Source: Flavobacteriaceae bacterium (GTDB taxonomy: Bacteria > Bacteroidota > Bacteroidia > Flavobacteriales > Flavobacteriaceae). Taken from it: a stretch of DNA of 5,955 nucleotides. The translations under genes and the position numbers were made by a program. The DNA is taken from contig JAQWYU010000121.1 in assembly GCA_029253805.1 (NCBI GenBank), positions 1-5,955 of the forward strand, given 5' to 3'. The notes below the pieces were generated by a model, which ran no database searches, was not told where the DNA came from, and was given only the letters and a program-made list of their open reading frames with translations. Below are positions 1-5,160 of this stretch, one piece after another. Every line of letters begins with the position of its first letter. Within the stretch, counting starts at the first letter, position 1.

Positions 1-251
1 TCTTCTTTACAAACCCTCTCTTTACCAGCAATAAAATATGAGGTAGCTTGTTCTTTTTTTGATCTAAATTGTTCAAGCTCACACTTAGTTGGTTTAAACA
101 ATACTGTTCCTAATTCAAATGCATAACGCTTGTCCAGGAAGTTACTTGTATATGTTTCGCATTCTATTTTAGAATCCATTAATAATCCAATTTTTACCAC
201 TCCGTTACCCCATTTTTCTTGTGCTTCTAACACTTGATTTTTTGTTATCAT
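1..251 (-). CDS. NTF2/SnoaL-like protein, N-terminal part (often labelled phosphoribosyl-AMP cyclohydrolase)
   Basis: This is the first 83 codons of a gene that leaves the window at base 1. The protein begins MITKNQVLEAQEKWGNGVVK. It carries the pattern of a small NTF2-like family: W-G-N-G-V-V-K-I-G at residues 14-22, then a G-T-V-L-F-K-P-T-K block near residues 51-59, Q-F-R near 64-66, and S-Y-F-I-A-G-K near 73-79. In relatives the last block is SYFVGG. Database entries for this family often carry the name phosphoribosyl-AMP cyclohydrolase, but the fold is the cone-shaped NTF2/SnoaL type and the biochemical role is unknown. Many relatives have an export signal; this one starts directly at the domain, so a cytoplasmic protein is more likely. 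The ATG at 251 follows an A-rich leader with no Shine-Dalgarno. A good promoter lies 25 bases upstream. The family call rests on remembered motifs. Confidence 0.62.
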   Translation of the reverse strand, partial: MITKNQVLEAQEKWGNGVVKIGLLMDSKIECETYTSNFLDKRYAFELGTVLFKPTKCELEQFRSKKEQATSYFIAGKERVCKE

Positions 252-275
252 TTTTTTATTTACAATTTATTCATT

Positions 276-306
276 CAAATTTAATAAAAATTAATTTTAA
301 CGCAAC
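276..306 (-). promoter_or_regulatory. Promoter of the NTF2-like gene (Bacteroidota type)
   Basis: On the minus strand GTTG (306-303) is followed by exactly 19 bases and then TAAATTTG (283-276). This matches the Bacteroidota housekeeping consensus TTTG-N19-TAnnTTTG almost perfectly. Transcription would start near 270, giving a leader of about 20 bases before the ATG at 251. The -33 element is half of the palindrome at 293-323, so a repressor bound there would block polymerase. The motif match is directly visible; its activity is inferred. Confidence 0.55.
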
Positions 307-323
307 TTAGTTGCATTAAAATT
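293..323. promoter_or_regulatory. Long palindrome, probable operator
   Basis: AATTTTAA-C-GCAACT-T-AGTTGC-A-TTAAAATT is a 31-base palindrome with 14 paired positions per arm. It has one mismatch (301/315) and one central base (308). It overlaps the -33 element of the divergent NTF2-like gene. GCAACT/AGTTGC half-sites resemble those of some MarR-type regulators, but no regulator gene is in the window, so the binding protein is unknown. As RNA it could also form a hairpin, but no plus-strand gene ends before it, so a terminator role is unlikely. Confidence 0.5.
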
Positions 324-384
324 TTTTGTTCATTGAAATTATCCCTAAAAATTAATATTTTAAATTGTTTTATTCGTTATGTAA

Positions 385-441
385 ACTAATATCAGCTCAA
401 ATTATATTAGTATTAACCCATTAACTATGAGCTGAGTTAAT
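385..441. repeat. Two adjacent inverted repeats with mutually complementary loops
   Basis: The first inverted repeat is ACTAATAT (385-392) with ATATTAGT (404-411), enclosing an 11-base loop. The second is ATTAACT (420-426) with AGTTAAT (435-441), enclosing an 8-base loop. Loop one contains CAGCTCA (393-399) and loop two contains TGAGCTG (428-434), a perfect 7-base complement. On a single strand the pair could form kissing hairpins, or two competing structures, since TCAGCTCA (392-399) can also pair with TGAGCTGA (428-435). It lies between divergent promoters, and on the minus strand it follows the end of the broken frame at 437-612. The function is unknown. Confidence 0.45.
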
Positions 442-539
442 ATTTACGTTTTTCAAATGATTCTTCCAGCTTATCTATGTTGTATGCGTTAGTTTGAAAT
501 ATTATGTTATATATCTCAGGTAAGTAGTTAAACTCCGAT

Positions 540-571
540 AATTCAAGTTAGTATTAAAATTCAAAGTATTA
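540..571 (+). repeat. Imperfect tandem direct repeat upstream of the deacetylase promoter
   Basis: AATTCAAGTTAGTATTA (540-556) is followed by AATTCAAAGTATTA (558-571), the same word with a three-base gap. TTAGTATTAA within it also occurs at 407-416. The copies end just before the candidate -33 element at 575-578, which is where activator sites would lie. They also overlap the possible broken frame on the other strand, so they may be incidental. Confidence 0.25.
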
Positions 572-574
572 TAT

Positions 575-605
575 GTTGATAAATCTTTTAAATCTATTAA
601 TTTTA
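575..605 (+). promoter_or_regulatory. Candidate promoter of the histone-deacetylase-family gene
   Basis: GTTG (575-578), 19 bases, then TAATTTTA (598-605) matches TTTG-N19-TAnnTTTG except at the first and last positions. The predicted start near 611 would leave a leader of about 20 bases before the ATG at 631. In DNA this AT-rich such a match has an appreciable chance of being accidental. Confidence 0.4.
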
Positions 606-630
606 TAAACATGTTATTATTGAATGTTAA

Positions 631-1533
631 ATGTTAAAAATTGCCTTTGATCCAATCTACAAACATCCACTTAAAATTGGACACAGATTTCCAATGGAAA
701 AGTATGAGTTATTACCTGATCAACTATTGAGGAAAAATATTTGCAGTATTGATAATTTTTTTTCTCCTTCAACTATAGACGTACAGCACTTATTGTCAAC
801 ACATGACGAAGTTTATTATAATAATTTGATTAATTTGACATTGTCAAAATTAGATGCAAGAAAAATTGGTTTCCCGCTTTCTGAGACTTTAATTGAACGT
901 GAGCGTGTAATTGCTCAGGGAACTATTCAAAATACAGATTTTGCACAACAACATGGTATTTCGATGAACATAGCTGGCGGAACTCACCATGCTTTCCGAA
1001 ATCGGCCTGGTGCATTTTGTATGCTAAATGATCAGGCCATCGCTGCCAACTATTTGTTAAGCAACAATTTAGCAAATAAAGTTATGATAGTTGATTTGGA
1101 TGTACATCAGGGAGATGGTACAGCATCCATCTTTGAAAATCAAGATTCTGTTTTCACTTTTTCCTTTCATGGTCAAAATAATTACCCATTCAAAAAACAA
1201 AATAGTGATTTTGATTTACCATTCGAGGACAATACTGGAGATAGAGCTTATTTAAATGCCTTAAAAAATCATCTACCACGACTACTAGATTTGTTTAACC
1301 CAGATTTTATATTTTATTTGGCTGGTGTCGACGTATTAAAAACAGATAAACTTGGTCGGTTGGGACTGACTAAGGCGGGTTGCAAAGATAGAGATAGATT
1401 TGTTTTAAAGTTTTGCAAGGACCAAAATATTCCAGTACAAGTAAGCATGGGAGGGGGCTATTCGATGCACTTAAAAGATATCATTGATGCCCATTCCAAT
1501 ACTTTTGAATCAGCTCAAGAATTATTTTTTTAG
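631..1533 (+). CDS. Histone deacetylase family zinc hydrolase
   Basis: This complete 300-residue protein matches the usual length of bacterial single-domain members of the arginase/deacetylase fold. The catalytic set is intact: the tandem histidines H119-H120 in GGTHHAF, zinc ligands D157 and H159 in VDLDVHQGDGT, third zinc ligand D234 in LAGVDVL, and the transition-state tyrosine Y277 in MGGGYS. The motifs AFRNRPGAFC, SFHGQNNYPF and LGRLGLT are typical of the bacterial group closest to class IV (HDAC11-like) enzymes. Family members remove acyl groups from lysines, polyamines or other amides; the substrate here cannot be told from sequence. There is no signal peptide, so it acts in the cytoplasm. 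The start at 631 is preferred because the ATG at 624 is in another frame. It stands alone, divergent from the NTF2-like gene and convergent with the SPFH operon. Confidence 0.9.
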   Translation: MLKIAFDPIYKHPLKIGHRFPMEKYELLPDQLLRKNICSIDNFFSPSTIDVQHLLSTHDEVYYNNLINLTLSKLDARKIGFPLSETLIERERVIAQGTIQNTDFAQQHGISMNIAGGTHHAFRNRPGAFCMLNDQAIAANYLLSNNLANKVMIVDLDVHQGDGTASIFENQDSVFTFSFHGQNNYPFKKQNSDFDLPFEDNTGDRAYLNALKNHLPRLLDLFNPDFIFYLAGVDVLKTDKLGRLGLTKAGCKDRDRFVLKFCKDQNIPVQVSMGGGYSMHLKDIIDAHSNTFESAQELFF

Positions 1534-1542
1534 CAATGTTAT

Positions 1543-1568
1543 TTATCTCCCCCAATTATTAGAGATAA
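1543..1568 (+). terminator. Weak terminator-like hairpin after the deacetylase gene
   Basis: TTATCTC (1543-1549) pairs with GAGATAA (1562-1568) across a 12-base loop, starting nine bases after the stop codon. Only a diffuse T-rich stretch follows. The position is right, but the stem is short. The remaining 230 bases up to the convergent operon end at 1801 show no coding frame I can support. Confidence 0.35.
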
Positions 1569-1800
1569 CATATATTAATTTTAGTGTTTGTCTTACCTGT
1601 AGTCAAAAATTATCTTTCTATTTCCGCGTTACAGACTATGTAATATAATAAAATAAAGACAAAGCTTAACTTAATTGTATCAAACTTACTAAATCAAATA
1701 ATACAGAGGTTTTTTAGAAACTTTTATGAAATAAATTTTTACGGTAAATACTACACACTACTGCTTAGTTGTTGCCTAAACAATATTGTATAATTATGAT

Positions 1801-2145
1801 TTACTGTTTTGCACGGTTTATTCCGTAAATGATTAGCATAAAAAGTAAAAATATAATTCCATTTATAATTACATAAGTAGGGATTGAAAAATTAAATCCA
1901 GAAAAAAGTAAATTTAAAAAAAAGGACACCCCAAAAAATACTCCAGAAACTACCCTGATATTTGTAGTTGTACGAGGTTGGCTAAAATTAATTCCAATCA
2001 TGTTTATTAGCGCTATTGAAAGAAATAGAAAACTACCAATACTTAAAATAATTTTATTTTCACTGCCGCTAAAACTGTAAAAACCGTAAGCTATTAGTGA
2101 ACTAATTGCTATGGCAATTATTGTTGTCAAAAAGTTTATTTTCAT
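1801..2145 (-). CDS. Small four-helix membrane protein, unknown family
   Basis: This 114-residue, strongly hydrophobic protein has four predicted membrane helices at about residues 4-23, 31-53, 64-84 and 90-108. A basic loop (QPRTTTNIR) lies between helices two and three, and the tail is NRAKQ. I recognise no family. The ATG at 2145 is chosen over an upstream in-frame TTG at 2163: the ATG follows the upstream gene's stop by one base and has the usual AAATAATATG leader, whereas the TTG would overlap that gene by 17 bases. It is the last gene of the five-frame operon, so it is probably co-translated with the GYF_2 protein before it. It may be a membrane partner of the SPFH complex, which is inference from position. 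I see no clear terminator behind it. Confidence 0.75.
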   Translation of the reverse strand: MKINFLTTIIAIAISSLIAYGFYSFSGSENKIILSIGSFLFLSIALINMIGINFSQPRTTTNIRVVSGVFFGVSFFLNLLFSGFNFSIPTYVIINGIIFLLFMLIIYGINRAKQ

Positions 2146-2146
2146 A

Positions 2147-2500
2147 TTATTTATTTTTATCAAAAGGTGGTGGAGCTAGTGCTACAAGTTTTAACACTTC
2201 TGGAACTTGTTCAGCCATTTTCCAACTCGGTAAATTAGGCATCCATACATAAGTTTCTTTTACTATTTTTTTTTCCCCAATCAAACGTGTTAATTCTTGT
2301 TCGGAAAATGGGCCTGCCTGACTACCTTGAATCATAGCATAAAAAAACTTTGGTTCAGTTTTCTCCATTGAATTCATTGTGCCAGGAGAGTGCATATCTG
2401 TTATGGAATGGTTCATTGACTTAACCATTTGCTGAGCTACGGCCATTCCCATGCCAAACTCTATTAATCTATCCATTGAAAAAAAACTATTGTCTGTCAT
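2147..2500 (-). CDS. Short GYF_2 (DUF4339) domain protein
   Basis: This 117-residue protein has a GYF_2 domain at residues 51-107. It opens FFYAMIQGSQAGPFSEQEL and continues through the VWMPNLPSW block, the usual core of an aromatic strand, G-P-F, a helix and W. G-P-F is at 63-65 and the tryptophans are W86 and W93. GYF-type domains bind proline-rich peptides. Residues 9-30 form a Met/Gly/Ala-rich stretch (MDRLIEFGMGMAVAQQMVKS), like the linker in the SPFH protein encoded upstream. The C-terminus is APPPFDKNK. The whole protein therefore looks like the tail of that SPFH protein without the SPFH domain. It has no membrane helix or signal peptide. It sits 29 bases after the SPFH gene and one base before the four-helix gene. 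It may pair with the SPFH protein through its GYF domain; this is inference. Confidence 0.8.
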   Translation of the reverse strand: MTDNSFFSMDRLIEFGMGMAVAQQMVKSMNHSITDMHSPGTMNSMEKTEPKFFYAMIQGSQAGPFSEQELTRLIGEKKIVKETYVWMPNLPSWKMAEQVPEVLKLVALAPPPFDKNK

Positions 2501-2529
2501 AATAAAAATTTTTAAAATTAAAAAATACT

Positions 2530-3888
2530 TTATAATACGCCCGGTGGAGGTGGAGGAGGAGGTGGTGGTGTAGCTGTAAATAAACTAGCAAGCTCCTGGA
2601 CCTCACCAGCAATCATCCAATTAGCCATTCCTTGTTTCCATACATGTGTATCTTTGGTTATCCCATTACTTTGCGCCATTTGTTGCAGCTCTTGCCATCC
2701 AAATGGTCCACTTTGTACTCCATTTATAGAAATATTATATTGTACTTGCGGGGGTGGAGGTGGTGACTGTTTTTGGTCATTCATTCCTTGCATCATTCCT
2801 CCTACTGCACCCGCCATTCCAGAACCAACAGCTCCACCCATAGCCATACTAGCCATCATTGATCCAGGGTCCATCATTCCACCGCCTCCACCGCTTCCTG
2901 ATCCGCCGCTTCCCATTTTACCCATACTTTCGGCAGCTGTTTGAGCTACTTTGGTTTGTTGATTTAGTTGGTGAGCTGACATATTTTGTCCTTCAGTTTG
3001 CAATTTTTGAGCGCGTTGAGCTTCTTCTCTTTGGATCTTGAGAGATTCTGACATGTTTTCTGCATTAATCTCTTGTGTGTCTGCAAGGTTCTTTATGCTA
3101 ATATCTGTTTGAGCTATAGTAGTTTTAGTAGCCTGTTCTGAAGTAACTTTCCTTAGTTCTGCAAAACCTTCAGATTCTTTATCAACATCAATACTCGCTA
3201 TATCTAGGCCTTTCATATTAACACCAAAATCATTAACTAATCTGCTACCTAAATGACTCGAGACTAAATCGTTTATTTCAAGTATTTTTCTTTCCATTTG
3301 CAAAACAGGTATTCCATTATCTGCTGGAATATTGGCCACAACTCCTTTAATATATTTTGTTATTGCATCTTTAACTTGCTTTTTAAAATCTTCTAGCTCA
3401 AAATTAATTAATCTATTAAGCTTGATAAATCCCTTATAGTCTGTAATATTGAAAGTTAAAGTTCCTCTTACTGCCATCGGTACAGCGAAATCCATAAATC
3501 TAGGATCAAAGACATCAAAGTAAGGAATTCCGAAACGAATCTGAATATTTCCTGCTAAGTTAATGAAATAGATTTCTGCTTGAAATGGAGAAGCTCCACC
3601 AAATGCAGTACCAACTATTGATGTAAGTATCGGAAAGTTAGCAGTTTTTATTGTTTGATCATGTGGACCTAAAATAAAGTCTTGATTTTCACCATTTTGC
3701 TGCTTATAAACAAAAGCTGCTAGCTCTCCGTCCTTTACTCTTAAGCTACTTCCATATCGTATAGCATTTTCTTTTTTTGTACTATTGGCAGCTCCTGACG
3801 GTCTCCATTTCCAAACAAGATATTCTTGTTCGTCACAACGAATTACATCCATCAAACCACCTTCTGATTTTTTACCAAATAATCCCAT
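2530..3888 (-). CDS. SPFH-domain protein (YdjI/'virion core protein' type) with C-terminal GYF_2 domain
   Basis: This 452-residue protein has an SPFH domain at about 1-235. Typical features are YLVWKW (23-28), GSSLRVKDGELAAFV (46-60), the GPHDQTIKTANFPILTSIVG block (74-93), GGASPFQAEIYFIN (97-110) and VRGTLTFNI (140-148). A Q/E/K-rich helical stretch follows at 240-325. Next come a Gly/Met-rich linker (322-370), a proline run (376-380), a GYF_2 domain (383-437, with G-P-F at 394-396 and W417/W424), and a tail PPPPPPPPPGVL. SPFH proteins oligomerise at membranes. The YdjI subgroup works with zinc-ribbon membrane proteins and PspA in Bacillus envelope stress, but usually ends in a zinc ribbon rather than GYF_2. 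There is no N-terminal membrane helix, so membrane contact may come from neighbours. The start ATG at 3888 follows an AT-rich leader 13 bases after the preceding frame. The nine-proline run would depend on elongation factor P. Confidence 0.87.
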   Translation of the reverse strand: MGLFGKKSEGGLMDVIRCDEQEYLVWKWRPSGAANSTKKENAIRYGSSLRVKDGELAAFVYKQQNGENQDFILGPHDQTIKTANFPILTSIVGTAFGGASPFQAEIYFINLAGNIQIRFGIPYFDVFDPRFMDFAVPMAVRGTLTFNITDYKGFIKLNRLINFELEDFKKQVKDAITKYIKGVVANIPADNGIPVLQMERKILEINDLVSSHLGSRLVNDFGVNMKGLDIASIDVDKESEGFAELRKVTSEQATKTTIAQTDISIKNLADTQEINAENMSESLKIQREEAQRAQKLQTEGQNMSAHQLNQQTKVAQTAAESMGKMGSGGSGSGGGGGMMDPGSMMASMAMGGAVGSGMAGAVGGMMQGMNDQKQSPPPPPQVQYNISINGVQSGPFGWQELQQMAQSNGITKDTHVWKQGMANWMIAGEVQELASLFTATPPPPPPPPPGVL

Positions 3889-3901
3889 ATTATTTTATAA
3901 T

Positions 3902-4075
3902 TTAAAAATTAATTTCGTTCGATTTTTTTACTGCCCTAACTAGTAATGAAATAGACACAATAAGTAAAATAAAAAAGATAAAAAATGTTCCACCCCAACC
4001 TAACATGAAAGAAATTATCATTAATAAGAAAGTTGAACCTGTAGCAATGGCGTATGGTTTTCCAGCTTTAATCAT
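3902..4075 (-). CDS. Small two-helix membrane protein, or displaced C-terminus of the zinc-ribbon protein
   Basis: From ATG at 4075 this encodes 57 residues beginning MIKAGKPYAIATGSTFLLMI. There are two membrane helices at about 8-26 and 29-47 and a short basic tail ending NEINF. The ATG follows a purine-rich AGAAGAAGAGAAAAT and lies 29 bases after the stop of the TerB/zinc-ribbon frame. The frame stays open upstream to 4150 through a charged, helix-like stretch (YNFSDSIKNKIQSELDGDKQ and on) that has no usual start codon and overlaps the end of the previous frame. This strongly suggests that the natural protein is the zinc-ribbon frame plus this segment (356 residues), joined by a -1 shift at 4150-4156. 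As a separate protein, initiation at 4075 is still plausible. Membrane attachment of a zinc ribbon fits YdjG-like partners of SPFH proteins. Confidence 0.6.
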   Translation of the reverse strand: MIKAGKPYAIATGSTFLLMIISFMLGWGGTFFIFFILLIVSISLLVRAVKKSNEINF

Positions 4076-4104
4076 ATTTTCTCTTCTTCTTTGCTTGTCA
4101 CCGT

Positions 4105-4971
4105 CTAGTTCTGATTGAATCTTGTTCTTAATACTATCAGAAAAGTTGTAAAATTTTTATACTTGCGAGGTAATTTTTTCATTAAGGAAACAACCATATT
4201 GGTCGCTTGATCTAGAAGTTCAGGGTCTTTATCTGAGGAAACTTTAACCTTAGAATATATCTGATCTGTTTTTTGGATCCAAACTTCTTCTTCTTTTCCA
4301 ACATGCCCATCATTGTCATAAGCATTGCTAGAAGCCATAGCAAGTAGTTCTAAAAGATCCTCCTTAGAATTGGGAACAGGAAAATTTTTGATAATATTAG
4401 CTTTTTCTTTAGCTAAACTTTTTTCTATTACTTTTCTCCCTTTATTCATTTCTCTAATTAAATCTTCTCTTTCTTCGTCTTGATTTTCAGCACGAGATTT
4501 TCCTCCAAAAATTTTAACTAATGACCCATCACTGTTGTGTTTTTGCGATAATATTTCTAATTTTTTGTTTTTTTGTTCTTCATTTTCAGAAAGGGCTTTA
4601 GAATTTCTTAGAGTTGCAGCTTGGAGTAAATCAAACAGCTTTTGTGATGAACCAACAGATTCGATATTTCTAAATTCATGACCACAATCGTCACATTTAG
4701 TTTGAAATGATTGACAGACTGCACCACAAGATGGACACTTACGAATATCTCCAAATTTATCCGATTTGGGGGCAGCAGCAGCAGGAGCAGCTATTTCTGT
4801 CTTTGCTTTCTTCTGAATTTCAAATAACCTAGAATCTAGAACCATTTCAAATTCATCAAGATCAACTCCAAAAGATTCAGCTTTCTTAAAAAGGACTTGT
4901 TTTTCTTTTTCAGTTAGTTCTCCATCTAAGAGAGCCATTTCAATCAATTTTTCTAATTGTTCATCGTACAT
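4105..4971 (-). CDS. TerB-like N-terminus plus zinc-ribbon protein, C-terminus probably frameshifted
   Basis: This 288-codon frame has three visible parts. Residues 1-55 form a TerB/DjlA-like helical module (EMALLDGELTEKEKQVLFKK, with the acidic DGELTEKE turn). An Ala/Pro linker (60-68) follows. The zinc ribbon has C79, C82, C93 and C96 in CPSC...CDDCGHEF, with an extra C86. The remainder is helical and charged, with a conserved-looking FPVPNSKEDLLELLAMASSN block (197-216). From residue 275 the frame reads TTFLIVLRTRFNQN and stops. A -1 step at F274 instead gives YNFSDSIKNK and leads into the two-helix segment ending at 3902. The 14-residue tail is therefore probably an artefact of a frameshift. 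TerB-type modules occur in membrane-associated stress and conflict systems. As the first operon gene it may be the adaptor of the SPFH complex; this is inference. The ATG at 4971 is the first in-frame start, directly after an AT-rich leader. Confidence 0.78.
   Translation of the reverse strand: MYDEQLEKLIEMALLDGELTEKEKQVLFKKAESFGVDLDEFEMVLDSRLFEIQKKAKTEIAAPAAAAPKSDKFGDIRKCPSCGAVCQSFQTKCDDCGHEFRNIESVGSSQKLFDLLQAATLRNSKALSENEEQKNKKLEILSQKHNSDGSLVKIFGGKSRAENQDEEREDLIREMNKGRKVIEKSLAKEKANIIKNFPVPNSKEDLLELLAMASSNAYDNDGHVGKEEEVWIQKTDQIYSKVKVSSDKDPELLDQATNMVVSLMKKLPRKYKNFTTFLIVLRTRFNQN
4150..4156 (-). other. A AAT TTT slippery heptamer at the zinc-ribbon/membrane frame junction
   Basis: In the zero frame the codons AAA AAT TTT (K272-N273-F274) contain A AAT TTT, an X XXY YYZ slip site. 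The -1 frame becomes open right after a TAA just upstream, and it continues 82 codons to 3902. Adding one T to the run of four would also restore the frame. I see no strong stem just downstream, only TTCT/AGAA, so a one-base deletion (real or from sequencing) is more likely than programmed slippage. Confidence 0.5.
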
Positions 4972-5116
4972 AGTATAATATTATTTTGAGTTAAGATTTA
5001 TAAACATAATAAAAATAAAATAAATAGAGACGCCATTTTGAGCCTATAAATAAAAAAATATACCGGAAGTTTAGTAATTCTATTTATTGATAAGTTAGAC
5101 ACAATTTATAATATGA

Positions 5117-5147
5117 TAAATATAATATTTTTTCTGATTGTTCCAAA
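5117..5147 (-). promoter_or_regulatory. Candidate promoter of the SPFH/GYF operon
   Basis: On the minus strand TTTG (5147-5144), 19 bases, then TATATTTA (5124-5117) fits TTTG-N19-TAnnTTTG with one mismatch. It would start transcription near 5110 and give a leader of roughly 140 bases before the ATG at 4971. No closer match of this quality was seen. Chance matches are common in AT-rich DNA. Confidence 0.35.
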
Positions 5148-5160
5148 TTATTGTCTTTAA

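Larger units (their letters stand above)
437..612 (-). pseudogene. Possible frameshifted small gene, 58 codons, unknown product
   Basis: From ATG at 612 the frame reads MFIKLIDLKDLSTYNTLNFN and continues to residue 23. It then drifts into a stop. A single -1 step at base 544 opens a second frame that begins ELSEFNYLPEIYNIIFQTNA and ends KRKY-stop at 437. Joined, they give a coherent 58-residue hydrophilic protein. Its leucine/asparagine spacing is loosely like leucine-rich repeats, but no family is recognised. The second frame has a stop just before its first codons and no start, so the join is needed to express it. The frame overlaps the candidate promoter of the divergent deacetylase gene. 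AT-rich DNA can produce such frames by chance, so confidence is limited. A sequencing deletion in an intact gene is an alternative. Confidence 0.33.

Noticed and set aside
293..330. Rho-independent terminator on the plus strand (palindrome followed by a T-run)
   Set aside because: No plus-strand gene ends upstream of it, and it overlaps the -33 element of the minus-strand promoter, so an operator fits better.
385..500. Integron attC site or CRISPR-like repeat
   Set aside because: The hairpins lack the conserved core-site pair of attC, and there is no regularly spaced repeat array anywhere in the window.
1569..1800. Possible small gene between the deacetylase and the operon
   Set aside because: All frames on both strands are broken by frequent stops, and no protein-like text could be joined across them.
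2146..2163. TTG at 2163 as the start of the four-helix protein
   Set aside because: It would overlap the upstream gene by 17 bases. The ATG at 2145 has the typical leader and a one-base gap.
2654..3041. Open frames on the plus strand opposite the SPFH gene
   Set aside because: They are made of Cys/Pro/Ile-rich text produced by the antisense of the Gly/Met/Pro-rich linker and match no protein pattern, while the minus-strand gene is clear.
4105..4156. Programmed -1 frameshift as the certain explanation of the zinc-ribbon/membrane split
   Set aside because: The A AAT TTT heptamer is present, but no strong downstream stem or pseudoknot is visible, so a simple one-base deletion is at least as likely. 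It is kept as an open question.
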